Source: CAZSLO01 sp964608025
GTDB lineage: Bacteria > Chloroflexota > Dehalococcoidia > Lucifugimonadales > CAJWER01
DNA length: 52,128 nucleotides
Direction of reading: 5' to 3'
Assembly (NCBI GenBank): GCA_964608025.1
Contig: CAZSLO010000009.1
Location: 1 to 52,128 of the forward strand
This document shows positions 26,147 to 35,403 of this stretch, in pieces (positions within the stretch are counted from its first letter, which is position 1; each line of letters begins with the position of its first letter). Under the pieces are notes generated by a model that saw only the letters and a list, made by a program, of their open reading frames with translations, searched no databases and was not told the origin of the DNA. A program made the position numbers and the translations under genes.

Positions 26147-26668
26147 TCACCGTAAACCTTCCTCAAACATTATTCCCAGTACATCTGAAAGCAAAAATAC
26201 CACCACACCTATTATAATAACCAAATTGTAGCCGGAAACTGCTCTAACAAGGCGCCTCAGTCCAACTGGCATTGGCTGATCAGTTCTTCCGAAAGCCTCT
26301 AGGAACTCAGATTTTCGTTGTTGCACATGTACTTGGATAAACATCCAAAGTGCCATGACAATCTTTATAGCCAGTATAATTACATAAGGGGTCTCTGTAG
26401 CATCTTCTGTCAATCTATCAAATACCAACAATACGCCTGTGACGGTAATTACAATGATACACGTGTTGACAATGGTCTTGAATTCGATACCGATGGCCTT
26501 GTTGATACCACGATAAGCTTCCGAATCCCGTTTTATGGCAGGTCTAATAACAAAGAGATAGAAAAGGCCCCCACCTACCCAAACAGCAGATGCTAGGATG
26601 TGAAGCCATCTAATAACTATGAGAAAAATATCGGTGCCGCTCATATCGACTTCATAGCGTAAAGCCAC
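26147..26668 (-). CDS. Four-helix membrane protein, CopD-like
   Basis: 173 residues with predicted membrane helices at about 14-40, 64-84, 94-113 and 147-168. RWLHILASAVWVGGGLFYL in helix 1 is the signature of CopD/DUF2269-like proteins, whose conserved His residues may bind copper or heme. It lies between the Trm112-like gene and a TlpA-type thioredoxin gene in the same direction. That pairing could serve periplasmic redox or metal handling (inference). An internal ATG at codon 9 is an alternative start. Confidence 0.7.
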   Translation of the reverse strand: MALRYEVDMSGTDIFLIVIRWLHILASAVWVGGGLFYLFVIRPAIKRDSEAYRGINKAIGIEFKTIVNTCIIVITVTGVLLVFDRLTEDATETPYVIILAIKIVMALWMFIQVHVQQRKSEFLEAFGRTDQPMPVGLRRLVRAVSGYNLVIIIGVVVFLLSDVLGIMFEEGLR

Positions 26669-26689
26669 GGAACTTTTCTAGTTATAGCT

Positions 26690-27289
26690 CTATTGTAGCA
26701 ACGGCTCAATTATCTCATCCAACTTCTCTTCGTTTATCACTCCCACCCAAGTACGAACCAATTTATGATCCTTGTTCAAGAATATACTTGTAGGCCAAGA
26801 GACCACTCCGTATTTGATCAAGATATCCGACTGGATATCAGGTCCAACCGCATAAGTTATTCCAAATTCGTCGGTAAATCCCTGTCCCTCTTCAATAGTG
26901 TCCAGTACGAGTGATTGAATTCCTATTACTTTCAATCCTCGGGCCCTGTGTTTTTGCCAAGCAGCTTCTAGGTCTGGGATCTCTAGCCTGCAAGGTGGGC
27001 ACGACGGGTACCAGAAATTGATTAGCACCGGATATCCATCAAAATCAGAGAGACTTACCTTGTCACCTATAACGTAGTTTTCATTGCCGTAGACTACTAT
27101 CTCGAAATCCGACGCTTTCTCATATGTGGAACGGAACAAACTTGTTGGATTCATGCAGGCCGATAATAATAGTAACAACGGCAGGAGTATAACTGCTTTA
27201 GAGTCGATATTGTCGCGGAATAAACGATAAAGAAACAGACAGGGTTCTACAATTGGTTGGGTATCCAAATTTTTCGCCCTAATCAACAT
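26690..27289 (-). CDS. TlpA-like thioredoxin-fold lipoprotein
   Basis: 199 residues. The segment VILLPLLLLLSAC ends in a lipobox with Cys about 45, so the protein is probably lipid-anchored outside the membrane. The n-region before it is unusually long (about 32 residues), and a later start may be real. The domain after residue 80 has NFWYPSCPPCRLEIP (Cys 97 and 100) and SWPTSIFL with the cis-Pro, as in TlpA/ResA reductases. The family reduces disulfides in cytochrome c maturation or other exported proteins. It is followed by the CopD-like gene after about 20 bases. Confidence 0.88.
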   Translation of the reverse strand: MLIRAKNLDTQPIVEPCLFLYRLFRDNIDSKAVILLPLLLLLSACMNPTSLFRSTYEKASDFEIVVYGNENYVIGDKVSLSDFDGYPVLINFWYPSCPPCRLEIPDLEAAWQKHRARGLKVIGIQSLVLDTIEEGQGFTDEFGITYAVGPDIQSDILIKYGVVSWPTSIFLNKDHKLVRTWVGVINEEKLDEIIEPLLQ

Positions 27290-27521
27290 CTGAATTTTCC
27301 CATAATCGATTCAAAGAACGGTAATCTGATATTAACCAATGTCACCGTCCTTATGAAAACACGGTCCAGTACCAGGTAATACAGGTATAGAGGTAGCGGA
27401 CCAACTATATTTACCAGTTCACAACGGATAAATGGTTCCTGTTGAAGTCTCTATAGATATAAAAACAAGGACAACTCAGAAGTTCACCATTACTTAGATT
27501 TCGAGATTCTATTGAGATCTA

Positions 27522-28754
27522 TCACTCCCCCGAATCCTCCATCAACATTGCCGCGTGGTCAATTAGTTTCCTTGCGCGTTTGGGTTCAATTTCACGACTA
27601 TCAAGATAAAGCTTAAGAGCCGCGGTAGGATCCAGATTCTGAGTATTTTCGGTACCAAGTCTTGTACGTGCTTGTTCGGCTACTTCCCTGGAAATAGCTG
27701 CGATGTAGTGGGCACCGTCCAATGCTACGCGAACATCTGCATCACGAAGATGTCCTTCCAATTCAGCGGGAACCTTGATAAGGACTCGAACTATGGTTTC
27801 TTCTACATCGTACTCTTGTATTTTCCTTATAACCGTTCCTGTAGGATCAATATCTCCCCTAGGTACGTCCACGGTTATTGTCAAAAATTTTCTTGCATTG
27901 ACCGGTACAAAGTCGAACCCTGTGACTCTCTCACCCTGGGGAAGGGATGGATCTAAATCAATTACGCAGAATCCCTTTTTGTCATTTTCCTCTCCGAAAT
28001 CTACACGTTGGAGACTCCCAGAATAGACGGTCCTAGGTTCTTTTCCCCATTGCTGATGTCGATGGATGTGGCCCAATGCGACATATTCGAGTTGCGGCAA
28101 CGCAATATTGCTCCTAAGAATAATATGATCCTTTCCTAGCATCATCGATACTTCGGAACTTGTAACTGCTTCACTAACCGACACATGGCCCGCAAATATT
28201 GCTGGTATCTTTGGATCTAGTTCCTCGATTCGAGTCCTAATAATCTTCGTCAGTCTTTCTTGTATAGCTTCATTGATCTGGTCAGGTGTCATTCCCTGTG
28301 TTTCTTCACGTGCCAGATATGAGCTACGCCTTATCCACGGCAACGCAAGAATCTGAACTAGACCAGATCTCGTGGGAACTAGATAGGTGTCTAAATTATC
28401 GCCTGTGTATATGTTCCTGACATCCAAAGTGTTAAATATTTCAAGGGAACTGGCCCTACTTGCTGTGAACGGCATATCATGATTCCCTACAAGCAGGAAA
28501 GCTGGGATACCAGCTGACGCAAGTCTCGAGACGCGTTTCGCGAATTCTCGTTGATGAGTCTGGCTGGGGTCCCGACTTTTATATGCATCTCCGCAAAACA
28601 GTGCTAGGTCAGCGTCATTATCAATAGCGTAGTCAACAACCTCATCGAACGTAGACAAGAAGTCTCCCAGTCTCGTTGAAAGACCGGTTTTGGGATCGGG
28701 GCGCCCGTAGTTTTCAACTCCAATGTGAACATCAGCAAAGTGGACTATACGCAT
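27522..28754 (-). CDS. sbcD: SbcD/Mre11-family DNA exonuclease
   Basis: 410 residues. Metallophosphatase motifs are in order: HFADVHIG, FCGDAYKSRDP, LVGNHDMP, FAGHVSV and LGHIHRHQ, binding two Mn ions. SbcD acts as an ATP-independent nuclease core that partners SbcC/Rad50 on DNA ends and hairpins. No SbcC gene is adjacent: downstream is the TlpA-like gene, upstream is glyS. The C-terminal capping region (about 290-410) looks complete. Confidence 0.92.
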   Translation of the reverse strand: MRIVHFADVHIGVENYGRPDPKTGLSTRLGDFLSTFDEVVDYAIDNDADLALFCGDAYKSRDPSQTHQREFAKRVSRLASAGIPAFLLVGNHDMPFTASRASSLEIFNTLDVRNIYTGDNLDTYLVPTRSGLVQILALPWIRRSSYLAREETQGMTPDQINEAIQERLTKIIRTRIEELDPKIPAIFAGHVSVSEAVTSSEVSMMLGKDHIILRSNIALPQLEYVALGHIHRHQQWGKEPRTVYSGSLQRVDFGEENDKKGFCVIDLDPSLPQGERVTGFDFVPVNARKFLTITVDVPRGDIDPTGTVIRKIQEYDVEETIVRVLIKVPAELEGHLRDADVRVALDGAHYIAAISREVAEQARTRLGTENTQNLDPTAALKLYLDSREIEPKRARKLIDHAAMLMEDSGE

Positions 28755-28870
28755 GCCAAATTATTGCTTTCTGGAATCCTAGATACAAATATACTATACA
28801 GGCGATTTACTTAAACTGAGATTCCGTGTTGCAGTCTCTGTATATCATGCGTTGGATCAAATAGAGATTA

Positions 28871-30208
28871 TCAAGTCAGTCTTTGGGGAAGTTCCGATAG
28901 CAATTGATCTATTGGTAACCGTTCCTGCTTCATTGTATCTCTATCACGGATCGTCACAGCGTTGTCATCGAGGGAATCAAAATCTACTGTCACGCAGATT
29001 GGGGTACCCACTTCATCTTGTCGACGATATCGGCGACCAATACTCTGTGCATCGTCATATTGAATTAGTCCATCTATTATCCCAGATCTTCTTACAGTAT
29101 CGTGTACATCACGCGCCAAGGGTGCGAGTTTTTCATTACGGCTTAATGGAAGAATCGCCACTTTAATAGGGGCTAGAGTTGGATGTAGCTTAAGTAACAC
29201 ACGTTTCTCTTTCTTTCCCGATGCAGAAGTTGCTTCTTCCTCCGTATAAGCATCCACCAGGAATGCCATTACAGTCCTATCAACTCCTGATGAAGGTTCT
29301 ATCACATACGGTGTGATGTGGCTGTGTGTTTCTTCATCGAAGTATGAAAGAGTTTCGCCACTGGCCTCTGAGTGTGCATGAAGATCAAAGTCAGACCGGT
29401 TAGCTATACCTTGAATCTCACCCCATCCCCATGGAAACTGGTATTCGATATCTGAAGTTGCCTTAGAATAATGAGCAAGTTCTTTAACATCGTGGGGCCG
29501 TGAACGCAGCTGTACTGGATCAATGCCAAGCCCTTGATACCAGGACATACAATCATCGATCCAGTTTCTATGAGAATCTTCATCTTCTCCAGGCTTCACA
29601 AAATATTCGATCTCCATGATCTCGAACTCTCGTGTCCGAAAAATGAAGTTGCCAGTCGTAATCTCATTCCGAAATGCCTTTCCAACTTGGGCAATGCCAA
29701 AGGGTAATTTACGACGGGTGGACGTTAATACATTCTGGAAATTGACGAAAATTCCTTGGGCTGTTTCAGGCCGAAGAAAAGTTAGGCTAGAATCATCTTG
29801 AACCGGACCAAGATTTGTTGTGAGCATTTGGTTGAATTGCCTTGGCTCAGTCAATTCCCCGCCGCAATTCTGGCATGATTGTGTATCAAGTTGGTCTTCC
29901 CGCCACCGCATGTGACAACCTTTACACTCCACGAGCGGATCAGAGAAATGATCCGCATGTCCACTTGCGCGCCACACCTCTGGGTGCATCAATATCGACG
30001 CATCCAATCCTACGATGTCGTCACGGCCCCATACGAAATGTTTCCACCATGCTCGTTTGACACTATTTTTGAGTTCAACTCCAAGTGGTCCATAGTCCCA
30101 AGTACTGGCAAGTCCGCCGTAAATCTCGCTGCTCTGGAAAAGGAATCCTCTTCGTTTACACAGCGAAGTTATGGTTGCCAAGTCTATCGTTTTAGGTGTA
30201 CCAGTCAA
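28871..30208 (-). CDS. glyS: Glycyl-tRNA synthetase, alpha2 single-chain type
   Basis: 445 residues, class II. KRRGFLFQSSEIYGGLASTWDYGPLG is the N-terminal motif; motif 2 region FRNEITTGNFIFRTREFEIME and motif 3 DRTVMAFL are present. PLSRNEKLAPLA starts the anticodon-binding domain. CKGC/CQNC form a zinc-like pair of CxxC motifs near 95-117. TTG 30208 follows GAGG. The archaeal/Thermus/Chloroflexi-type enzyme differs from the alpha2beta2 enzyme of proteobacteria, which is a weak taxonomic clue. Confidence 0.95.
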   Translation of the reverse strand: MTGTPKTIDLATITSLCKRRGFLFQSSEIYGGLASTWDYGPLGVELKNSVKRAWWKHFVWGRDDIVGLDASILMHPEVWRASGHADHFSDPLVECKGCHMRWREDQLDTQSCQNCGGELTEPRQFNQMLTTNLGPVQDDSSLTFLRPETAQGIFVNFQNVLTSTRRKLPFGIAQVGKAFRNEITTGNFIFRTREFEIMEIEYFVKPGEDEDSHRNWIDDCMSWYQGLGIDPVQLRSRPHDVKELAHYSKATSDIEYQFPWGWGEIQGIANRSDFDLHAHSEASGETLSYFDEETHSHITPYVIEPSSGVDRTVMAFLVDAYTEEEATSASGKKEKRVLLKLHPTLAPIKVAILPLSRNEKLAPLARDVHDTVRRSGIIDGLIQYDDAQSIGRRYRRQDEVGTPICVTVDFDSLDDNAVTIRDRDTMKQERLPIDQLLSELPQRLT

Positions 30209-30246
30209 TTAAACCTCATATATACTTTATTGAAAACTCCACTCAA

Positions 30247-32304
30247 TTAAAGAAATAGTGGAGCAAACACCAACGCAACAATTGACATCAGTTTTAGTAG
30301 AATATTGAGCGCCGGACCTGAGGTATCCTTGAATGGATCTCCGACCGTATCACCTACGACCACTGCTGCATGCTGATCCGTACCTTTACCACCGTGATGT
30401 CCAGCCTCGACATACTTCTTAGCATTGTCCCAAGCACCACCAGCATTTGCCATCATTATTGCCAACAAAAATCCAGTAGCAATCGCTCCTACTAACATAC
30501 CGCCTAATGCAGCGGCACCAAGTACCGAACCCACGACTATAGGGGCTGTTATCGCAAGTAATCCTGGAATCACCATTTCACGCATAGCGCCTCGTGTACT
30601 TATATCCACTGCACGTGCGTAATCAGCTTCGGCGGTTCCTTCCATGAGTCCATCGATTTCACGAAATTGACGACGAACCTCCTGTACCATGGCCCCAGCA
30701 GCACGGCCTACTGCTTGCATAGTCAAAGCGGAGAACAAGAAAGGCATTAGACTGCCTAGAATTAGCCCCATTAGGACATGTATATCCAATAGGTCAAAGA
30801 CTTCAATTTTTGTTACTTCTGAGTAGGCAGCTAAAAGTGCTAATGCTGTTAGCACAGCCGAACCGATTGCGAATCCCTTGCCTGTTGCCGCGGTGGTGTT
30901 ACCGAGAGAGTCTAGTGCATCCGTACGTTCACGTACTTCCGGATCGAGGCCGGCCTGCTCTGCAATACCACCTGCATTATCTGCTACAGGTCCATATGCA
31001 TCGGTTGCCAGGGTTATACCCAGGGTAGAGAGCATTCCAACGGCTGCGAGTGCGACACCATATGTGCCAGCGAGATCGTTGGACAACCACATCGCAATCA
31101 CCACGACAATTCCAGGAACAAGAGTGCTGAGCATACCTAGACCAAGTCCACCTATTATTACAGTGGCTGGGCCAGTCTCGGACTGGGCAGCAAGATCCTT
31201 CGTAAATCTGTATTCATAAGAAGTGGCCACTTCAGAAGCGGTACCTATAATCTGGCCCGCAACTAACCCAGTCAAGATCACCCAAAAAAGCTTAAACGGT
31301 AAATCTAGGATCGGAATTAGGATTGCCGAAAGTATTAAAACTAGGACACCGGAAGAAAATATTCCTATCCGAAGTGCCCACAAAAGACGTCCCATAGAAG
31401 CCCCTTCGCCTGTCCTAACAAGAAATGTCCCAATAATCGAAGAGACTATTCCAATCGCAGCAACTAAAATTGGCAACAGGAACAGGTTGTGGTCAAAATT
31501 AGATTTGACGTCTGACAAATCAACTGTCAAGCCAAGAGCGCCTGCCCCAACAACAGCAAGTGCCAGGGTTGCCACAATCGAGCCAACGTACGATTCAAAC
31601 AAATCGGCACCCATACCAGCAACATCACCAACGTTGTCACCTACATTGTCAGCTATTGTTGCAGGATTACGAGGATCATCTTCAGGAATACCTGCCTCTA
31701 CTTTGCCTACAAGATCTGCGCCAACATCAGCGGCCTTGGTATAAATTCCACCACCAACCCTGGCAAATAGGGCGATGGAAGAAGCTCCCATTCCAAAGCC
31801 GGCTACTATACCTATATCCTTGAATATCCAGTAGAGAATAACCACCCCAATCAGCCCAATGCCTACTACTGAAAGTCCCATGACAGCACCACTGTTAAAA
31901 GCAATCCTTAAAGCAGGATTTAGGCCTTCTTGAGCTTTTACCGTTGTTCGTGTGTTCGCCCGTACCGCGATGCTCATGCCTATGTATCCAGCTAGACCGG
32001 AACCTATGGCACCGATTAGATATGCAATGGCAGTTGAAGGTATTGTTCGGTTTTCCAGCCGATTGATCTTGTCGAGTAAGTCATAGTCGATAAAAACAGC
32101 AATGATGACTACTACTACTAGTACAAAGCCAGTCAGGAATGTGTACTCTCGTCTTAAGAAAGCGTTAGCCCCTTCTTGAACTGCCCGACCTATAAATCTT
32201 ACCCGTTCATTTCCTTGACCCTGGCGTAAAATGTGCATAGCTAGGAACAAAGCAGCAATTAATCCAGCACCGGCGGAAGCAAGAGCTACAATAAAAATGG
32301 TCAA
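30247..32304 (-). CDS. hppA: Membrane ion-translocating pyrophosphatase
   Basis: 685 residues from TTG 32304, preceded by GGAGAGG. A longer frame to 32412 covers the promoter and leader and is rejected. About 15-16 membrane helices are evident. DVGADLVGKVEAGIPEDD and NVGDNVGDVAGMGADLFESY bind pyrophosphate-Mg. GNTTAATGKGFAIGSA has Ala at the position where potassium-independent enzymes have Lys, so a K-dependent enzyme is predicted. Proton versus sodium specificity is not decided. It couples PPi hydrolysis to ion export, saving ATP. Its leader has a promoter (32384-32412) and a hairpin. Confidence 0.95.
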   Translation of the reverse strand: MTIFIVALASAGAGLIAALFLAMHILRQGQGNERVRFIGRAVQEGANAFLRREYTFLTGFVLVVVVIIAVFIDYDLLDKINRLENRTIPSTAIAYLIGAIGSGLAGYIGMSIAVRANTRTTVKAQEGLNPALRIAFNSGAVMGLSVVGIGLIGVVILYWIFKDIGIVAGFGMGASSIALFARVGGGIYTKAADVGADLVGKVEAGIPEDDPRNPATIADNVGDNVGDVAGMGADLFESYVGSIVATLALAVVGAGALGLTVDLSDVKSNFDHNLFLLPILVAAIGIVSSIIGTFLVRTGEGASMGRLLWALRIGIFSSGVLVLILSAILIPILDLPFKLFWVILTGLVAGQIIGTASEVATSYEYRFTKDLAAQSETGPATVIIGGLGLGMLSTLVPGIVVVIAMWLSNDLAGTYGVALAAVGMLSTLGITLATDAYGPVADNAGGIAEQAGLDPEVRERTDALDSLGNTTAATGKGFAIGSAVLTALALLAAYSEVTKIEVFDLLDIHVLMGLILGSLMPFLFSALTMQAVGRAAGAMVQEVRRQFREIDGLMEGTAEADYARAVDISTRGAMREMVIPGLLAITAPIVVGSVLGAAALGGMLVGAIATGFLLAIMMANAGGAWDNAKKYVEAGHHGGKGTDQHAAVVVGDTVGDPFKDTSGPALNILLKLMSIVALVFAPLFL

Positions 32305-32351
32305 TTTATCCTCTCCGTAAGAAAATCCATCCCCGTATGGAAGGAATATAG

Positions 32352-32371
32352 AACGCGGGAAGCTCCGCGTT
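32352..32371 (-). promoter_or_regulatory. GC-rich hairpin in the hppA leader
   Basis: AACGCGG-GAAGCT-CCGCGTT: a perfect 7-base stem with a 6-base loop, inside the 5' UTR between the candidate promoter and the TTG start. There is no T-run after it, so attenuation is not shown; it may stabilise or regulate the message. Confidence 0.5.
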
Positions 32372-32383
32372 TCCAACTGCGAA

Positions 32384-32412
32384 AATTTAGCATAGGAATA
32401 TTGGGCGGTCAA
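32384..32412 (-). promoter_or_regulatory. Candidate hppA promoter (extended -10)
   Basis: On the minus strand: -35 TTGACC (32412-32407), a 17-base spacer, then TAAATT (32389-32384) preceded by TGC, forming an extended -10. The predicted start near 32377 leaves a leader of about 70 bases that contains the hairpin. Confidence 0.6.
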
Positions 32413-32476
32413 GAATTTGGGATTTAATAAAGATCAGAAACCTCTGCTGATTCAGTCTGTCATCCCAAACCAACCA

Positions 32477-33484
32477 TCAATTCGTGTACTTGATCCTTGG
32501 ATCTACAACCGCCAGTAATATATCTGATATTAGGGTCCCCACTACTGTCAGTATACCCAGAAGTAAAACAATAAACCCAGCGGTATGTACATCTTCGCCT
32601 AGAATCGCATACAGGAATACTGGTCCCAGGGTAGGCAAACCTAATACTACAGAAACAATCACACTTCCACTTACCAGTCCCGGTAGTAAATATCCTACAG
32701 TACTAACCAGTGGATTAATCGCCACACGGACTGGATTTTTAAAGGTTAGTTTCCAAGACTTTAAACCCTTTGCGCGAGCCGTTACCACATAGGGTTTGCC
32801 AAGTTCGTCGAGCAGATTGTTCCGCATGATCCGGATCAAACCGGCAGTACCTGCAGTTCCAAGAACAACAGCAGGTATCCATAAGTGAGCCAGGAGATCG
32901 CGCAGTTTTCCGATGCTGATAGGGGCATCCTGATATTCAGGTGAAAAAAGACCCCCGACACTCTGCTCGAAATATGCCAAGCCGATATACATGAGGATAA
33001 GACCTAGCAAGAAATCCGGTACAGCAAGACCAGCGAAGCCTATGAAGGTGAATACATAATCTCCAACAGTATGTTGTCTCACAGCAGAGTAGATCCCTAC
33101 AGGTATGGCAAAAGACCACGTCACAAGTACGGTAAACCCAGTCAAGACGATAGTGGTCCAGATGCGATTTTCTACAAGGCTCTTTACCGGGACAGCCGCA
33201 AGATATTGTTCGCCTGGTTCAGAAATAGCAAGGCCCATCTGTCCTCTTATTAACCTGCTTATCCAGATTAGATATCTTTCATATTGAGGCTTATCAAGAC
33301 CAAAGTGACGGCGTACTTCATCCGCTATTTGACGATCCACAGCAGTGCCCATTTGCATTTGCCGATCAAGAAAATGTTGTACGTTATCACCAGGAGGAAG
33401 TTCGATTACAAACCAGGCCAATACCGATATTGCCCATGCCGTAAATATTGCTAGAAGGATCCGGCGTATTATGTATACAGTCAT
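32477..33484 (-). CDS. ABC transporter permease, DppB/OppB type (orphan)
   Basis: 335 residues, six membrane helices. N-terminal YIIRRILLAIFTAW and ..ELPPGDNV are the DppB opening. The cytoplasmic EAA-like loop is LGKPYVVTARAKGLKSWKLT, followed by NPLVSTVGYLLPGLVSGSV. C-terminal DPRIKYTN is typical. It is one half of a dipeptide/oligopeptide/nickel importer. No DppC, ATPase or binding protein gene is in the neighbourhood: downstream is hppA with its own promoter. It overlaps the translin-like gene by four bases, so the two are probably co-translated. Confidence 0.9.
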   Translation of the reverse strand: MTVYIIRRILLAIFTAWAISVLAWFVIELPPGDNVQHFLDRQMQMGTAVDRQIADEVRRHFGLDKPQYERYLIWISRLIRGQMGLAISEPGEQYLAAVPVKSLVENRIWTTIVLTGFTVLVTWSFAIPVGIYSAVRQHTVGDYVFTFIGFAGLAVPDFLLGLILMYIGLAYFEQSVGGLFSPEYQDAPISIGKLRDLLAHLWIPAVVLGTAGTAGLIRIMRNNLLDELGKPYVVTARAKGLKSWKLTFKNPVRVAINPLVSTVGYLLPGLVSGSVIVSVVLGLPTLGPVFLYAILGEDVHTAGFIVLLLGILTVVGTLISDILLAVVDPRIKYTN

Positions 33485-34167
33485 GTTTGGATATTTTCCT
33501 GACCCTCAGTTTCATCCGATTCTGATTTGAAACTGTCTTCAAGTTCAGCCATTTTACTTTCGAGTCGATTTTGGCGCAAAGCCAAGGTCAAATCTCCCCG
33601 CGTACGTTCTAATATACTCCGCGAAACATCTGTGCTGCGTCTGAGCCCTCTGGTTACTGAATCGGGAAAGTCTATGGATACCAATACTGTATATATATCA
33701 TCCATGACTTCTAGAAATTCCTCACAGCGTTCAAAGTCATCCCGTCTGAGGGAATCTAGTATTAATCGGCGCAATTCTCCTATTACTTCCGCAAGTCCAT
33801 TGAGATATGGGGCAGATCCTATTCCGAGTTCACCGGGGCCTTTCAACCGCGTACCTTCTGCTATTGAAAGTACTATGCTTGCTTCTGCAAATTCTTTTAG
33901 AGAATCTTCGACATATCCACCGAAGTAAATACTTGGCTGAGTTGAACGAATAGAGACGAATTTATCAGCCATTTCTGTAACTTCGGCAAGTAGCCGATGT
34001 GCTTCCTCGAAATCCTTGCGATGAGTCGCTCTTATAGAATTCGCAGAATTTCTTACGACACTTCGAGAAAGAGCCAAGGCTTTTTCTCGAGATTTATGGG
34101 TAGCACCAAGTTCCAAAGTCGCTGCTAAGGCAATCGATTCCAACTCTTCCTTGGGCTGATCAGGCAT
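33481..34167 (-). CDS. Translin-like helical protein
   Basis: 228 residues, almost all helical. HKSREKALALSRSVVRNSAN, IRATHRKDFEEAHRLLAEV and GLAEVIGELRRLILDSLRR resemble archaeal and bacterial translin homologues, with REK.L..SR.....S...I...HR. Translins bind single-stranded nucleic acid as ring oligomers in eukaryotes; prokaryotic roles are poorly known. The C-terminal tail is acidic. ATGA overlap with the downstream permease; 52 bases after thiE. The link to a permease is unexplained. Confidence 0.7.
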   Translation of the reverse strand: MPDQPKEELESIALAATLELGATHKSREKALALSRSVVRNSANSIRATHRKDFEEAHRLLAEVTEMADKFVSIRSTQPSIYFGGYVEDSLKEFAEASIVLSIAEGTRLKGPGELGIGSAPYLNGLAEVIGELRRLILDSLRRDDFERCEEFLEVMDDIYTVLVSIDFPDSVTRGLRRSTDVSRSILERTRGDLTLALRQNRLESKMAELEDSFKSESDETEGQENIQT

Positions 34168-34219
34168 TATTCGCTTCCCATTTGTATTTAGATCTGACTC
34201 AATCCTTGTCTATTTTATT

Positions 34220-35227
34220 CTAGGGTTTTTTTGCGTTTTGGATAGCTTCTTTTATCCGCGCCGCAGCATCCCTCGGATTTTTGTCCAAGGTTATGGCACC
34301 TACCACGCAAACGCAGTCTGCACCTGCCAACACAACATCTGGTGCATTATCCTTGTCGATCCCTCCAATTGCCACAACAGGTTGGTCTGTAGTTTGCTTA
34401 GCCTTCGTAATCAACCCGGTCCCAACCACACGACGGTCTCCTTTCCCCATAGTAGACGTTGGGAATACCGCCCCAATCGCAATATAGTCCAGACCCAATG
34501 TTTGTGACGCGACTACTTCATCAATACTGTTATTCGAACTCCCTATAATTTGATCTGATTGTATTACTCTACGTGCTTCAGATACCGGTATGTCTTGTTG
34601 TCCAATGTGCAAACCGTGTGCCTTAGATGACAATGCTAAAGCCGGATCGTCATTCATTACAAAGAGCGCACCATAGCTCTGGCAAAGCGACATGAGTTGC
34701 TGGGCAAGTTGTAAAACTCTACCTCTTTGACTGGTCTTATCCCTTAATTGAAGTAAAGAAGAGCCACCTTTTAAAGCTTCTTCTGCAATTTCAACTACTG
34801 GCCTTCCGCCGGTATTTTCAGGATCAACGATTACATACAGGCCTTTTACTAGGGAAGCTGTTTCTGTACGTAGATCTCTTCCTAGTTTATGGGATACTCT
34901 TCCTAGTACCCTCCGAGCCTGTGATATCCATTCAGGCTTGATAGTCCCCGCATTATCCCCCGACAATCTTTCAAAAATCTTCAATATCAATTCAACCTGA
35001 TCTGCTATTGCGAGAGCTATCTCGGCTGGTCTTTCTGACAACCCGCGGTAACCCAACCGCCTCTGTTGTTTTTCAGATTGTGCCAATTCTGAAGCCTCTT
35101 CCAACGGCAAGGCTTCTCTAAGCATGCGTAGATCAGAATAGAGGCCAAGAGGAGCTGTGATATACGCCTCTAGCAAACGTAAATCCTCGACAAGAATATT
35201 AAGTTGACTAGCCACAAACGGATTCAT
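34220..35227 (-). CDS. thiE: Thiamine phosphate synthase with N-terminal extension (ThiD2-like)
   Basis: 335 residues. About 128-335 is the ThiE barrel: GLYVIVDPEN, LLQLRDKTS, FVMNDDPALA, HGLHIGQQDIP, YIAIGAVFPTSTMG, VAIGGIDKDNA and GADCVCVVGAI. It joins HMP-PP and HET-P to give thiamine phosphate. Residues 1-125 are helical; LNILVEDLRLLEAYIT and LRMLREAL echo the ThiD2 domain (HMP-phosphate kinase) often fused to ThiE. Its key residues look eroded (no ..NRA.EGLR signature), so kinase activity is uncertain. 52 bases separate it from the translin-like gene. Confidence 0.87.
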   Translation of the reverse strand: MNPFVASQLNILVEDLRLLEAYITAPLGLYSDLRMLREALPLEEASELAQSEKQQRRLGYRGLSERPAEIALAIADQVELILKIFERLSGDNAGTIKPEWISQARRVLGRVSHKLGRDLRTETASLVKGLYVIVDPENTGGRPVVEIAEEALKGGSSLLQLRDKTSQRGRVLQLAQQLMSLCQSYGALFVMNDDPALALSSKAHGLHIGQQDIPVSEARRVIQSDQIIGSSNNSIDEVVASQTLGLDYIAIGAVFPTSTMGKGDRRVVGTGLITKAKQTTDQPVVAIGGIDKDNAPDVVLAGADCVCVVGAITLDKNPRDAAARIKEAIQNAKKP

Positions 35228-35403
35228 ACGCGAGATTCTAGCATCTTCCTGGTACCACTCTTCCTAATAAAGATTTATCTGATTATCTATAAACGTCACG
35301 ATACGCGTCACACGGATTCGAGTAAGCGATCGGTACTTTGAATTAATTTATGTATTTACTATCCCCGGTTTAATCCAAGCGACAAATTCTCAACACAAAT
35401 TGT

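Noticed and set aside
31223..31744. 173-codon plus-strand frame rich in Pro, Ser and Thr opposite hppA
   Set aside because: It mirrors the hydrophobic codons of the membrane pyrophosphatase on the other strand; no other evidence supports it.
32305..32412. 36-residue N-terminal extension of HppA
   Set aside because: It would run through the promoter and leader hairpin. TTG 32304 has a good GGAGAGG site and matches family starts.
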